From MedAcidi-G1 sp002713545 (GTDB lineage: Bacteria; Actinomycetota; Acidimicrobiia; Acidimicrobiales; MedAcidi-G1): 54,387 nucleotides of DNA. The DNA lies in NCBI GenBank assembly GCA_964013895.1, contig CAXGYF010000008.1, positions 1 to 54,387 on the forward strand, given 5' to 3'. Shown piece after piece: positions 25,825 through 34,887 of the stretch; the first letter of the stretch is position 1; each line of letters begins with the position of its first letter. Made by a program: the position numbers and the translations under genes. Below the pieces are notes generated by a model. That model saw nothing but the letters and a program-made list of their open reading frames with translations. It ran no database searches and was not told the origin of the DNA.

Positions 25825-26951
25825 GAAAGCACATATTAATAACTAATGATTTCCCACCAAAAGTTGGGGGAATCCAGTCATATCTATGGGAGTTGTGGCG
25901 GCGCCTACCAAGTGAAGATTTTTTTGTGCATACAACACCGTTTTTTGGAGATAAAGAATTTGATTCTGAACAATCTTTTAAAATTTCCAGATCAAGCAAA
26001 AAAGTTTTACTGCCTAACATGAAAATTAATAAAAATCTAGAAAAATTGAGAAAAGGCATTAATCCCGAATTAATAGTTTGGGATCCGGCATTTCCGTTAG
26101 GTGTATCAGCTCCGTGGACTGAAATTCCATATGCTCTTGTTTTGCATGGAGCGGAGTTAGCGATACCTGGAAAATTACCTCTTGCTAAATCACTTTTAGC
26201 AAATACTCTTAAAAAAGCTTCTCTGGTAATTTGTGCTGGGAACTATCCAGCGGAGGAAGCAGAGCGGATAGCGAAACAAAGTCTGCCTATAGTTGTTATT
26301 CCTCCTGGTGTTGATATTGAAAGATTCAGTCCCGCGAATGCCTTTGAGAAAGAGGAGGCACGAAGGAGCTTTGAAATACCAAATACCTCGATGGTAATTC
26401 TTGCACTTACTCGTCTAGTCCCCAGAAAAGGGGTAGACGTGTTGATAGAGGCAGTCAAAATGCTCAAAGAAAATTATCCAGAGTTGCTTTTACTAATTGG
26501 GGGAACGGGTCGGGATGCACGACGATTGGAAGGCTTGTCAAAAGATTTAGGTTCTAATGTTAAATTCCTTGGAGAAATTTCTGAAGAGGCTTTACCTGAT
26601 TTGTATAGAGCTGCAGATATTTTTTGTATGCCATGTCGTTCTCGTTGGGCCGGTTTGGAGCAAGAAGGTTTCGGAATAGTTTTCCTGGAAGCGGCAGCAT
26701 CTGGTATTCCTCAAATCGCCGGCAAAAGTGGAGGATCGGCAGATGCCGTGGTAGATAATGAAACGGGTTTTATCATTGACGACCCTAGAAACCCACGACA
26801 GTTGGCTCAATCAATTCAAGTTCTTCTAGAGAATCCTGTTGAAATAGAACGAATGGCTTCGAATTCGCGCATGCGAGCCAAAAGTAATTTTTCATACGAA
26901 CAGCTATCAAAAACTCTTATTAAGACACTGGATTCAGCAACTCTTAAGTAG
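25821..26951 (+). CDS. GT4 glycosyltransferase, PimB-like
   Basis: A 376-residue GT-B enzyme of family GT4. The N-terminal domain opens with ILITNDFPPKVGGIQSY, typical of phosphatidyl-myo-inositol mannosyltransferases, and contains the HGAE acceptor motif. The C-terminal domain has LTRLVPRKGVDVL (sugar-nucleotide phosphate site) and the EQEGFGIVFLEAAA motif with the Glu that binds the nucleotide sugar. The pairing with an SRPBCC gene directly downstream recalls the mycobacterial pimB neighbourhood. The likely job is adding mannose from GDP-mannose to a phosphatidylinositol mannoside; a maltosyl or other donor cannot be excluded. Membrane-associated on the cytoplasmic face. Confidence 0.82.
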   Translation: MRKHILITNDFPPKVGGIQSYLWELWRRLPSEDFFVHTTPFFGDKEFDSEQSFKISRSSKKVLLPNMKINKNLEKLRKGINPELIVWDPAFPLGVSAPWTEIPYALVLHGAELAIPGKLPLAKSLLANTLKKASLVICAGNYPAEEAERIAKQSLPIVVIPPGVDIERFSPANAFEKEEARRSFEIPNTSMVILALTRLVPRKGVDVLIEAVKMLKENYPELLLLIGGTGRDARRLEGLSKDLGSNVKFLGEISEEALPDLYRAADIFCMPCRSRWAGLEQEGFGIVFLEAAASGIPQIAGKSGGSADAVVDNETGFIIDDPRNPRQLAQSIQVLLENPVEIERMASNSRMRAKSNFSYEQLSKTLIKTLDSATLK

Positions 26952-26971
26952 AGTTTTAAAGGGAGGGCAAT

Positions 26972-27427
26972 ATGAGTGATTATGCGAATCAGAGAAGGGT
27001 GATTAAAGCTTCCCCACAGAGATGTTTTGACATGGTTTCAGATGTGGAAAAACTCTCCGAATGGACCAATGATATTAAAGAAGTGAAGGTTTTGGCTAGG
27101 GACGACGACGGTCGTCCCGGTGATGTGTCATTTCGAGCGGCCGCAATGGGAAGAAGCACCAATTACACACTTAGATACTCTTATGGCTCCAATCCACTTA
27201 GAATCTCATGGCGTTTGGTCGAAAGCGATTTAATTCAGAGAATGAACGGTAATTATGAATTCCATCCTTCTGGAGAAAATGGTGAAGAGACCGAAGTTAT
27301 TTACGACCTGGATGTGGATCTACTAGTTCGTTTGCCGGGTTTCGTGAAACGACGAGCGGAAAGCAAGATCGTTCATGCTGCAGTGGAAGATTTAAAGGAA
27401 AGGCTTGAAGCAAAAAGTAAAAAATAA
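26972..27427 (+). CDS. SRPBCC (START/Bet v1) family protein
   Basis: A 151-residue single-domain SRPBCC protein with the usual opening: a strand, then PQRCFDMVSDVEKLSEWTND (the F-x-x-V-x-D-x-x-x-x-x-W pattern). A C-terminal long helix (VHAAVEDLKERLE) closes the hydrophobic cavity. Preceded by a strong GGGAGG ribosome site. Proteins of this family bind lipids or act as cyclase/dehydrase-like enzymes; here it follows the PimB-like gene by 20 bases, a neighbourhood also seen in mycobacteria, which suggests lipid or glycolipid handling. Convergent with glpK; no terminator seen between them. Confidence 0.82.
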   Translation: MSDYANQRRVIKASPQRCFDMVSDVEKLSEWTNDIKEVKVLARDDDGRPGDVSFRAAAMGRSTNYTLRYSYGSNPLRISWRLVESDLIQRMNGNYEFHPSGENGEETEVIYDLDVDLLVRLPGFVKRRAESKIVHAAVEDLKERLEAKSKK

Positions 27428-27449
27428 GAAGAGATAGTTTCAAAAATTT

Positions 27450-28925
27450 CTAATTTCTACTTCTAGCTACTGCATCAAGCCAATTTTCGTACAGCTTTTC
27501 AGAGAGAGTATTATTGACATTTGGTAAAAATGGTTTATCCCCTTTCCATAAATTCTCAATTTCTTCCAGCGATTCCCATACGCCACCTGATAAACCAGCA
27601 AGAAATGCAGCCCCCATAGCGGTTGATTCCGTATTGTAAGAACGAATTACAGGGATTTTGAGTTGATCGGCCTGGAATTGCATTAGTAGATCCATCACCG
27701 AAGCTCCTCCGTCTACTTTTAATTTTTCTGGAGTTGATATCCCATTATTTTTTATTGCTTCAATAATGTCGCGAGTCTGAAAAGCCATAGCCTCAATTGT
27801 CGCTCTTGCTAGTTCAGCTTTTCCAACTCCGCGCGTGAGGCCAAAAATAATTCCTCGCGCATTAGGATCCCACCAGGGACTGCCTAAACCAGAAAAAGCA
27901 GGGACTATGACTACACCTCCGCTATTCTGCGAACTTATAGCTAGCTCTTCGAGTTCTGAGGAGTCACTAATTATCCCAAGCTCGTCACGTAACCATTGAA
28001 CAGTTGCTCCTGTTGAAAAAATTGAACCCTCGACCGCATATGTGATAGGTGACTCGGGGTTTAATTTCCACGCAACTGTCGTTAGAAGTCCATCGTGAAC
28101 CGGAGGTGGTTCTTCACCTAGGTTGGTCAGTATGAATGAACCAGTTCCATAAGTGTTTTTAGTATCACCGGGTTTGAAACATGCTTGACCAAAAAGCGAG
28201 GATTGCTGATCACCAACTGCGCTTCTAATGGAAACTTTTTTACCGAGAGGTCCGTCAGTTGATGTTGAACCGAAATACCCTGAGGTAGAGCGAATTTCTG
28301 GTAGCGAGTCACCAGGAATGGAAAATAAGTCACATAACGAATTTGACCATTTTCCTTTTTTTAGGTCAAACAACATACTGCGAGAGGCGTTTGACGGTTC
28401 AGTAGCGTGAACCTGTCCATCAGTGAGTTTCCAAATCAACCAAGAGTCGATTGTTCCTAAACAAAATTTCTTTTTTGTGCTCACTGTGGTGGATTTAATC
28501 ATCCATTCAAATTTTGAAGCAGAAAAGTAAGGGTCTAAGACTAGGCCTGTTTTAGATCTAATTTCACTTAGGTGACCTAGTTCAAACAACTCTTGACAGC
28601 GTTCCGTTGTTCTACGATCTTGCCAAACAATTGCATTATGTAAAGGTTTCCCTGAATCTTGATCCCAAATGACCGAAGTCTCACGTTGATTGGTTATGCC
28701 AATGCAAGCAATATCATGTCCCATTTCTTCAACTTGTTGTGAAACATCTTTGAGGGTGCTTGCTGCGGCAAGCCAGATTTCTTCTGGATCGTGCTCGATG
28801 AGACCAGGTTCAGGGTAGAACTGAGTGAATTCTTGCTTAGATAAAGCGAGAATCGCACCGGAGGCGTCCACAGCCAATGTTCTAACGCTCGTAGTGCCTG
28901 CGTCCAAAGCTAGAACTACTTGCAA
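27450..28925 (-). CDS. glpK: glycerol kinase
   Basis: A 491-residue FGGY-family kinase, full length for GlpK. It opens with LALDAGTTSVRTLAVD (ATP phosphate site), has GITNQRETSVIWD and the NAIVWQDRRT substrate region, the adenosine motif DQQSSLFGQ and NTYGTGSFILTN, and the C-terminal KVDGGASVMDLLMQFQAD. It turns glycerol into glycerol-3-phosphate with ATP. TTG 28925 is the start; AAGGA lies just upstream. It stands alone on the minus strand after the lipoprotein gene and could be in one long unit with mtrAB. The glycerol transporter and dehydrogenase genes are not in this window. Cytoplasmic. Confidence 0.93.
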   Translation of the reverse strand: MQVVLALDAGTTSVRTLAVDASGAILALSKQEFTQFYPEPGLIEHDPEEIWLAAASTLKDVSQQVEEMGHDIACIGITNQRETSVIWDQDSGKPLHNAIVWQDRRTTERCQELFELGHLSEIRSKTGLVLDPYFSASKFEWMIKSTTVSTKKKFCLGTIDSWLIWKLTDGQVHATEPSNASRSMLFDLKKGKWSNSLCDLFSIPGDSLPEIRSTSGYFGSTSTDGPLGKKVSIRSAVGDQQSSLFGQACFKPGDTKNTYGTGSFILTNLGEEPPPVHDGLLTTVAWKLNPESPITYAVEGSIFSTGATVQWLRDELGIISDSSELEELAISSQNSGGVVIVPAFSGLGSPWWDPNARGIIFGLTRGVGKAELARATIEAMAFQTRDIIEAIKNNGISTPEKLKVDGGASVMDLLMQFQADQLKIPVIRSYNTESTAMGAAFLAGLSGGVWESLEEIENLWKGDKPFLPNVNNTLSEKLYENWLDAVARSRN

Positions 28926-28942
28926 TCCTGTTCCTTCCCCGC

Positions 28943-29572
28943 TTAAGAGAAATTTTCCTCAGTCATAAAACTTGCGTAGTTGCTACATAATACAGGGGCA
29001 CCCTCTTCTGGAGGGTCTCCATCAGTGACAGGCGCATTTATGGCTTCAAGTGACTCATTTTGTCGGACCATAATTTGCACAAAAGAAATATCCGCACCTG
29101 CAATTAATTCAGACGCTGTGCATACAAGCATCGCAAATGCAAGACGGTTGCTTTTTGAGTCGTCTTGAGGAAAACCATCGAGGCTATCTAGATGTATTTC
29201 CAGCAAGGTATTTTCAAGAATGGCACCGATAACGGTACTACCTTCAGCAAATGGTGAAACAAGCTGTGTTTCTTGTTCGTTTAAAGTGGGTCCAGCTAGA
29301 ACTTGATCCAAGATAACATTTATCGAACCATCTCCAGAAATTTCGCGATTAACAGCCTCAAGTTTCATCTCGCCGTCTGAATTCGCCTTGGCTAAGAATA
29401 TTTTAACTGTTTCTTTAGGTGCGGGTGGTTGAGTAGTTGTCGAAGCGGGTGGTAGTAGAGCGTCTGGCAAATTAGAGGAAAGATCCCTGGGGTTATCATC
29501 GAGGGGAATAGTGCATGCAAGCATCGAAGAGATAGCAATTAATAAGGTAAAAATAGTTAAGTTATTTTTCAT
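28943..29572 (-). CDS. GerMN-domain lipoprotein, LpqB-like minimal form
   Basis: A 209-residue predicted lipoprotein with signal ending SMLAC (Cys20), a Pro/Thr-rich linker (about 38-55) and a single GerMN-type domain (about 55-190) with VKIFLAKA, VILDQVLAGPT and NTLLEIHLDSL. It overlaps the end of the MtrB-like gene by 11 bases, which is the position of lpqB in actinobacteria. LpqB also has a GerMN domain but is some 580 residues, with a beta-propeller; this one lacks that part. LpqB modulates MtrAB signalling, so the same role is inferred. ATG 29572 is preferred to an upstream TTG because only it gives a proper signal peptide. Confidence 0.82.
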   Translation of the reverse strand: MKNNLTIFTLLIAISSMLACTIPLDDNPRDLSSNLPDALLPPASTTTQPPAPKETVKIFLAKANSDGEMKLEAVNREISGDGSINVILDQVLAGPTLNEQETQLVSPFAEGSTVIGAILENTLLEIHLDSLDGFPQDDSKSNRLAFAMLVCTASELIAGADISFVQIMVRQNESLEAINAPVTDGDPPEEGAPVLCSNYASFMTEENFS

Positions 29573-30983
29573 AAGATTGCTCTTTTGTAGTAGGTAATTC
29601 AATTACGAAACGAGAACCAGTGACTGATTTTGTTACTTTTAGATTTTCCACCCAAACTTTTCCTCCGTGAAGCCGGACATCTTCTTGCACGAGACTAAGA
29701 CCTAAACCTGTTCCTCCATCATCACCTCGCTGTCCACTGCTGGAACCGCGAGAAAAACGGTCAAAGATGATACTTCGCTCCTCTCTTGAGATGCCGGGTC
29801 CAGCATCCTCTACAGCTATCCGAATTGTATTTTCATTTGTAGAAACTTCTATAACAGTTGCTCCACCTCCGTAACGTTTTGCATTATCTAAAAGATTCGA
29901 AAGGGCCCTCGCTAGCCGCCTTTTATCAACGTTTATAACTAGAGAGTCTGCATTAACTGGAAGCATGTAACTAATGGAAGTATCGTTTCTGGTAGCTGCC
30001 TGAATGAATTGAGAAACGTTAACCTCTTCCAACTCTAGAGATGCGGCACCAGCGTCGTAACCAGATATTTCGAGAAGTTCGGACACGAGACGATTAAACC
30101 TTTCCAAATCACGTGATAGGAGATCGAGGGCAGTTTGTGATCTGAGAGAAAGTTCATTTTTTCTAGACTCGAGAACTCCTACGCTGGCCTTAAGGGTGGT
30201 TAAAGGACTCCTCAATTCATGGCTTACTTCAGACGCAAAGCGTGCATCTCTATGAATTCGTTCCTCGAGAGCTCTAGCCATTTCATTAAAAGATTCTGAC
30301 AGTCTGTCTAGATCAGGATCACTTTGCCGAATTAATCTTGTATCTAAACGACCACCAGCGATTGCTTCTGCAGCTTCTCTCACGTTCCTCAGAGGACGCA
30401 GTGTTCTTCGACTTATCCACCAACCTAAAAGTGCAGCTAGTGATGTAACGCCCGCTCCGGCTCCAAAAAGAATTATTCTAAGGTCGTCAAGGGTCTCTTC
30501 GAGGTCGGTTAGATCCACTACGGCGAAATATGCAGCATCAAATACCTGAAGTGGTATTCCTAGCACAAGACGAGTTTTACCATTTATTTCTGCTCTTAGT
30601 TGTCCCGCTTTTAGATCAGTGACGCGGTTTAAAATATTCTTAGGTATATCTTCTCTGTCTAACTCTTGTGAAGGTAGCCAGTCATTGCCAATTCTTATTA
30701 AACGTTGACTTCCTTCGATTTTAGTCATCGAATCGAGAATTGATGGCAGGTCTTCTACGGAAGATTCCGGTGTCAGCTGATTAGACAAACGAGTAGCATT
30801 TGTCGAAGCAAATGCCGAGGCAGCATTTTCGCGACTGTCGATAAGTTGCTGTCTGGTGAGTACAAGAGTAACACCAGAAAGTCCTATTGATACTAGAAGC
30901 CCTCCGACTGCGAAGAAGAGAGAAATTCTGGTTCGTAGACCGAGTTTCAGTCTGCGAGAAGCGTTTTCGTTTTTGTTTGCCAT
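29562..30983 (-). CDS. mtrB: sensor histidine kinase, MtrB-like
   Basis: A 473-residue sensor kinase. Two membrane segments (about 20-43 and 171-190) enclose an external sensor part of some 125 residues. A HAMP domain (about 191-243) leads to the dimerisation/phosphorylation domain with ASEVSHELRSPLTTL, His255 being the phosphate acceptor, then an HATPase domain with the N-box NLLDNAKRYGG, G1 DAGPGI and G2 GGTGLGLSLV. It is cotranscribed with mtrA (25 bases upstream) and the GerMN lipoprotein downstream, the standard mtrA-mtrB-lpqB order. In mycobacteria this system controls cell division and wall genes. Confidence 0.88.
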   Translation of the reverse strand: MANKNENASRRLKLGLRTRISLFFAVGGLLVSIGLSGVTLVLTRQQLIDSRENAASAFASTNATRLSNQLTPESSVEDLPSILDSMTKIEGSQRLIRIGNDWLPSQELDREDIPKNILNRVTDLKAGQLRAEINGKTRLVLGIPLQVFDAAYFAVVDLTDLEETLDDLRIILFGAGAGVTSLAALLGWWISRRTLRPLRNVREAAEAIAGGRLDTRLIRQSDPDLDRLSESFNEMARALEERIHRDARFASEVSHELRSPLTTLKASVGVLESRKNELSLRSQTALDLLSRDLERFNRLVSELLEISGYDAGAASLELEEVNVSQFIQAATRNDTSISYMLPVNADSLVINVDKRRLARALSNLLDNAKRYGGGATVIEVSTNENTIRIAVEDAGPGISREERSIIFDRFSRGSSSGQRGDDGGTGLGLSLVQEDVRLHGGKVWVENLKVTKSVTGSRFVIELPTTKEQSYEK

Positions 30984-31008
30984 GGTTGCTTACTTGTTTT
31001 AACCGTCA

Positions 31009-31692
31009 TCAAAATTGGGTTTGAAGTTTGTAACCCATGCCCCTTACAGTCACCACGTATTTTGGATTCGCGGGGTCGATTTCGACTTTTGTTCTGAGAC
31101 GTCTAACGTGAACATCTACAAGTCGACTGTCTCCGAAATAGTCATAACCCCAAACTCGCTCAAGTAGATCCTCACGACTTAGAACTTTTCCAGAGTTGGT
31201 CGCTAGTTCTATTAAAAGTTTGAATTCCGTACGTGTCAAATGGACTTCTTGACCACTTATTCTGACCATTCCCTCATCGGCGATTATCTCAAGCTGATCA
31301 AATGAGAAATTTGAAGGCGCTCCGATGGTTTTAGATCTTCTAAGAAGTGCTCTAACACGTGCAGATAATTCCTTTGGATCGAAAGGCTTTCTTAGGTAAT
31401 CATCCGCTCCAGCCTCTAATCCAGCCACCACGTCGTGACTGTCTGAGCGAGCGGTAACCATAACGATTGGTACATCTCCTAACCGCCTTATTTTTCGACA
31501 CACTTCAAATCCGTCAATTCCTGGAAGCATGATGTCTATTAATACGACATCGCTGGGTTGTCTAGAAAAGGCAGCCAATGCATCTTCGCCATTGGAAGTT
31601 TCTTCGACCTCCCAGCCTTCTTCTTGGAGGGCGAGACTGACGGCAGTTCGAATTCTTTCGTCATCTTCTACTGTGAGAATTCTTACACTCAT
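31009..31692 (-). CDS. mtrA: OmpR-family response regulator, MtrA-like
   Basis: A 227-residue two-domain regulator. The receiver domain has the acidic pocket TVEDDE, phospho-acceptor Asp53 in VVLIDIMLPG, conserved VTARSD and KPF. The C-terminal winged helix (about 130-227) has TRTEFKLLIELA and the DNA-recognition region SRLVDVHVRRLR, both typical of OmpR/PhoB and very close to MtrA. It is the first gene of the mtrA-mtrB-lipoprotein unit. In mycobacteria MtrA binds promoters of division and wall-hydrolase genes, so targets may include the dcw cluster in this window; that is inference. No clear promoter was found upstream. Confidence 0.9.
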   Translation of the reverse strand: MSVRILTVEDDERIRTAVSLALQEEGWEVEETSNGEDALAAFSRQPSDVVLIDIMLPGIDGFEVCRKIRRLGDVPIVMVTARSDSHDVVAGLEAGADDYLRKPFDPKELSARVRALLRRSKTIGAPSNFSFDQLEIIADEGMVRISGQEVHLTRTEFKLLIELATNSGKVLSREDLLERVWGYDYFGDSRLVDVHVRRLRTKVEIDPANPKYVVTVRGMGYKLQTQF

Positions 31693-31819
31693 ACTTTAAT
31701 GTTGCCTCATTTCTGGGTTGATTGCGGCATTTTGTAAAGATTGAAATTTATATAAGTTCTTATTTAGTTAAACGATTTGATTTTAAGGCTTTTTTAGTCA
31801 AAGTTTTAATTAATTATTG

Positions 31820-32683
31820 TCAATCTGTCTGACTATTTATTACCAATTCTACTACTTGATCTATCAAGTATTCGGATGCGGCAACTGTAATTGTGTCCTC
31901 AGAAAGTTCTGAGGAACTTTTTAAAACACTTACTTCAAAATGTTTTGAAGAACTAGATCGTGAAGGATTAACAGTCTTAATTACACCCCCGGCATTTTTT
32001 ACAAGCGCATGGCCCGCTGAAATATCCCATGGGGAGAGACCGTATTCAAAAAATGCATCGACTCTACCGCACGCCACCGATGCCAAGTCAAACGCCGCTC
32101 CACCGACCCGTCGTATATCTCTAATTTTAGGTAAAATTTCGATTAGATTTTTAGCTTGAATTGCTCGGAAGTCAGATTTGTATGAGAATCCTGTAGCGAT
32201 TAAGGCTTCTGAAAGTAGTTTAGTTTTACTCACTTCGACTGTTTTGCCATTGCATGTTGTGCCATGAGTTGGAGAAGCGCTGAATAGTTCATTCAGTAGA
32301 GGGGCATATATGGCACCAACTTCTGTTATATTGCCGATTTCCACTCCTATAGATATTGAAAATCCGGGGTGTCCATAAACAAAATTTGTTGTTCCATCTA
32401 TAGGGTCAATAAACCAGCGAACATTGCTTTTTCCTTCAATGTGTGTTCCTTCTTCGCAGATTATTTCATCATCTGGCCTGTATTTTTTGACGTACTCTGT
32501 GATTCTTTTTTCTGACCATTTGTCAATTTCAGTTACTAGGTCAGTTGTTGAGCTTTTGTAATTAAGAGTGTGTTGTTCTCCAATTTTATTTGCGACTTTT
32601 TTGCCAGTCTTTTGAGCGGCTTTACATGCAACAGATCTCAAGGCTTCTTCTAATGATTTTTTATTCAACTGGATATCTTTCAC
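31820..32683 (-). CDS. inositol monophosphatase family protein
   Basis: A 287-residue enzyme of the IMPase/SuhB family. The metal-binding segments are intact: EEGT (residue about 77), WFIDPIDGTTNFVYG (first metal and catalytic loop) and the C-terminal SPWDISAGHALVKNAGG. Family enzymes release inositol from inositol-1-phosphate or act on histidinol phosphate and related substrates. In an actinobacterium with PimB- and PIG-V-like genes, supplying inositol for phosphatidylinositol lipids is a fitting job. GTG 32683 is the given start; a TTG at 32668 is possible. It overlaps the upstream small membrane protein gene by 23 bases. Confidence 0.87.
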   Translation of the reverse strand: MKDIQLNKKSLEEALRSVACKAAQKTGKKVANKIGEQHTLNYKSSTTDLVTEIDKWSEKRITEYVKKYRPDDEIICEEGTHIEGKSNVRWFIDPIDGTTNFVYGHPGFSISIGVEIGNITEVGAIYAPLLNELFSASPTHGTTCNGKTVEVSKTKLLSEALIATGFSYKSDFRAIQAKNLIEILPKIRDIRRVGGAAFDLASVACGRVDAFFEYGLSPWDISAGHALVKNAGGVIKTVNPSRSSSSKHFEVSVLKSSSELSEDTITVAASEYLIDQVVELVINSQTD

Positions 32684-32936
32684 GTACAGATTGTTGAAGT
32701 TCGGTTGTCTTCCATTCGGACATGGCTTTAAGAGCTAGGTTGGTAACAATTGAAACACCACCTGCAGACAGCAAGGCTGAGCCTAGACCTACGGAGCCGG
32801 AAACTGCATCGCATTTGCTTTCACACTGTAAATCCGTAACTGCGTATCCAACAAGACCCCCGCATAGTCCGGAAACAGTGATTGCAACAACAGCGAGAAC
32901 TCTGGCCTTTACTGAAGGAACTGAAGAAGCAGACAT
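32661..32936 (-). CDS. small two-helix membrane protein, unknown
   Basis: A 91-residue protein with two hydrophobic helices (about residues 13-33 and 50-68), two cysteines in the loop between them (in LQCESKCDA) and a charged C-terminal tail. I recognise no family. A good ribosome site (AGGAG, 11 bases before ATG 32936) and the overlap with the inositol monophosphatase gene support a real coding gene. The cysteine pair could bind metal or form a disulfide if outside the cell. It is divergent from the NUDIX gene across 92 bases. Confidence 0.62.
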   Translation of the reverse strand: MSASSVPSVKARVLAVVAITVSGLCGGLVGYAVTDLQCESKCDAVSGSVGLGSALLSAGGVSIVTNLALKAMSEWKTTELQQSVRERYPVE

Positions 32937-33028
32937 AGAAATTGATACTCCTGATTGTGTATGAAAGTAGGTGCTAACTTTAGGCTACAGCCCAGAATCA
33001 GCTATTTAATTAGACGAACGGTAACGAT

Positions 33029-33550
33029 ATGAAAAATGAATCTTTTCGAAACTGGTCAGTTGTGGGGGGGGTCATTCGAAAAAATTCTGATCTTCTACTG
33101 GTAGGTAATCAGCGTAAAGACAGTGTGAAGAGTGGAAGAAAAAGTGAAATAGAATGGACTCCACCTGGAGGTGTGGTCGATCAAGGCGAAAGTGATCTCG
33201 AGGCTCTGGAGCGTGAAGTGCGCGAAGAAACTGGTTTAAGGGCAGCAGTCTGGTCGGAGTTGGTTTATGGGGTTGATGTGGATTTCCTTGAACATAATAT
33301 GCATCTGCAAGTCAAGGTTTTTGAAGCCATTGAATGGGATGGATCATTGGTTGTAAATGATCCGGATGGAATCGTAGAAGATGCTGGGTTTTTTTCTAAA
33401 GAGAATTGTGAAATTCGAATGAAAGATTCCCCAATTTGGGTTAGGGAACCGTTTCTTGCTTATTTAAAAAGTGGAGTGGCTTCAGATAAAACTTTTAGCT
33501 ATGTAGTTACATCTGATGATTTCAACAATTTGATAGTGGAACGAAAATAG
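33029..33550 (+). CDS. NUDIX hydrolase
   Basis: A 173-residue NUDIX protein with an exact Nudix box at about residues 51-73: it starts at GVVDQGESDLEALE and ends at REVREETGL, matching G-x5-E-x7-R-E-U-x-E-E-x-G-U. That box binds the metal and hydrolyses a nucleoside diphosphate linked to another group. The preceding VIRKNSDLLLVGNQ and TPPGG are also typical. The substrate cannot be told. Its last base is shared with the GTG start of the DNA polymerase IV gene, so the two are coupled; a link with DNA damage or nucleotide cleaning is possible. Cytoplasmic. Confidence 0.9.
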   Translation: MKNESFRNWSVVGGVIRKNSDLLLVGNQRKDSVKSGRKSEIEWTPPGGVVDQGESDLEALEREVREETGLRAAVWSELVYGVDVDFLEHNMHLQVKVFEAIEWDGSLVVNDPDGIVEDAGFFSKENCEIRMKDSPIWVREPFLAYLKSGVASDKTFSYVVTSDDFNNLIVERK

Positions 33551-34803
33551 TGACAACTCCAATACTTCATGTAGATATGGATGCCTTCTTTGCTTCTGCA
33601 GAACTGCTTCGCCACCCTGAATTAGAAGGCAAACCGGTTGTTGTCGGAGGGAGTGGGAGTCGCGGTGTCGTAGCTGCAGCTTCTTATGAGGCAAGGTCTT
33701 ATGGAATTTACTCAGCGATGCCTTCCAGGCGAGCTAGAAGACTTTGTAAGGATTTAGTGTTTATTTCTGGAGACTACGAATTTTATGTCGAGATAAGCGG
33801 AAGGATTATGAATATTCTTAGAAGGTTCACTCCGCTCGTAGAACCGTTGTCTCTGGACGAAGCATTTTTAGATGTTAGGGGAGTGCGAAGAGTTCATGGA
33901 GAACCTGAGTTTATTGCGCGTAAAATTCGGGATTCGATTTACGAAGAAGAGGGTCTACGGTGCAGTGTTGGAGCTTCCGTAAATAAATTTTTAGCAAAAC
34001 TTTCGAGTGAAAATGCAAAACCGAAGGTGGGAGCTAAAGGTCCTATATATGGTGAAGGAATTTTCCTCCTTGATGAAGATGAAATAGAAATGTTTTTAGA
34101 CCCTCTTCCTGTTAATGCGATGTGGGGTGTTGGGCCTAAAACTCATAAAAAATTAAATGCTCTAGGGATAGAGACAATTGGGGAATTGGGACGAGTTTCT
34201 GAGGGGAGTTTGGTTTCGAATTTAGGAAACTCAGTAGGTCAACAACTTTGGCGTTTGGCTAGAGGTATAGATGATCGAAATGTCGTAGTGGAGCAAGAAG
34301 CTAAATCTATAGGACACGAGGAAACATTTTCTAAAGATCTGACAGAACGTGAAGAGGTCGAACGCGAGCTGGTCCGACTGGTTGATTCTGTTGCATGGCG
34401 TTTAAGAAAGTCTAAAAAGAAGTGTCGTACGATTTCATTAAAAGTCCGTTATTCCGACTTCACTACTTTTTCTCGTTCACACACATCGTCTGAACCCACT
34501 TGGCTATCTTCGGTGTTGCTCGAAGAAGCTAAGGGGCTGCTTGATGGCGTGGATTTGAGCCCCGGGGTTCGATTGCTAGGAGTTTCTGTAACAAACCTAG
34601 ATAAGAATTTCGTTGAACAACTTAAATTTTCCGAAAACCCTCATTCCGATAGGGAAAATACTGAAGGTGTGGTCGACTTGATTAGAGATCGATTCGGCAC
34701 AGCATCAATTGGACCGGCCAGCATACTTGGTTCCAATGGGATGCGTGTTAAAACAAAAGGGGAGCAGCAATGGGGGCCAGATCAAGATTCAACGATTGAG
34801 TAG
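33550..34803 (+). CDS. dinB: DNA polymerase IV (Y family)
   Basis: A 417-residue Y-family polymerase. The catalytic acids appear in HVDMDAFFAS (N-terminus, Asp9) and LSLDEAFLDV (about residues 101-110). The segment YEARSYGIYSAMPSRRA and the helix-hairpin-helix-like WGVGPKTHKKLNALGI are standard for DinB. The little-finger domain covers about 235-345. It copies damaged DNA at a cost in fidelity. GTG 33550 is the start and overlaps the NUDIX stop. No clear LexA/SOS box is visible upstream of the pair. The C-terminal 60 residues are less conserved; no clear beta-clamp motif was noted. Confidence 0.93.
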   Translation: MTTPILHVDMDAFFASAELLRHPELEGKPVVVGGSGSRGVVAAASYEARSYGIYSAMPSRRARRLCKDLVFISGDYEFYVEISGRIMNILRRFTPLVEPLSLDEAFLDVRGVRRVHGEPEFIARKIRDSIYEEEGLRCSVGASVNKFLAKLSSENAKPKVGAKGPIYGEGIFLLDEDEIEMFLDPLPVNAMWGVGPKTHKKLNALGIETIGELGRVSEGSLVSNLGNSVGQQLWRLARGIDDRNVVVEQEAKSIGHEETFSKDLTEREEVERELVRLVDSVAWRLRKSKKKCRTISLKVRYSDFTTFSRSHTSSEPTWLSSVLLEEAKGLLDGVDLSPGVRLLGVSVTNLDKNFVEQLKFSENPHSDRENTEGVVDLIRDRFGTASIGPASILGSNGMRVKTKGEQQWGPDQDSTIE

Positions 34804-34887
34804 AATGGATTGGTTTTAATAGGTGTTATGACTGATTAACAGTTAGAATTTTGTTAACGAAGATTAAATGCGAGGGAGAATCAATAG

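Noticed and set aside
32722..32964. Plus-strand frame opposite the small membrane protein
   Set aside because: The minus-strand gene has a ribosome site, membrane helices and overlap with its neighbour; the plus-strand frame has none of these.
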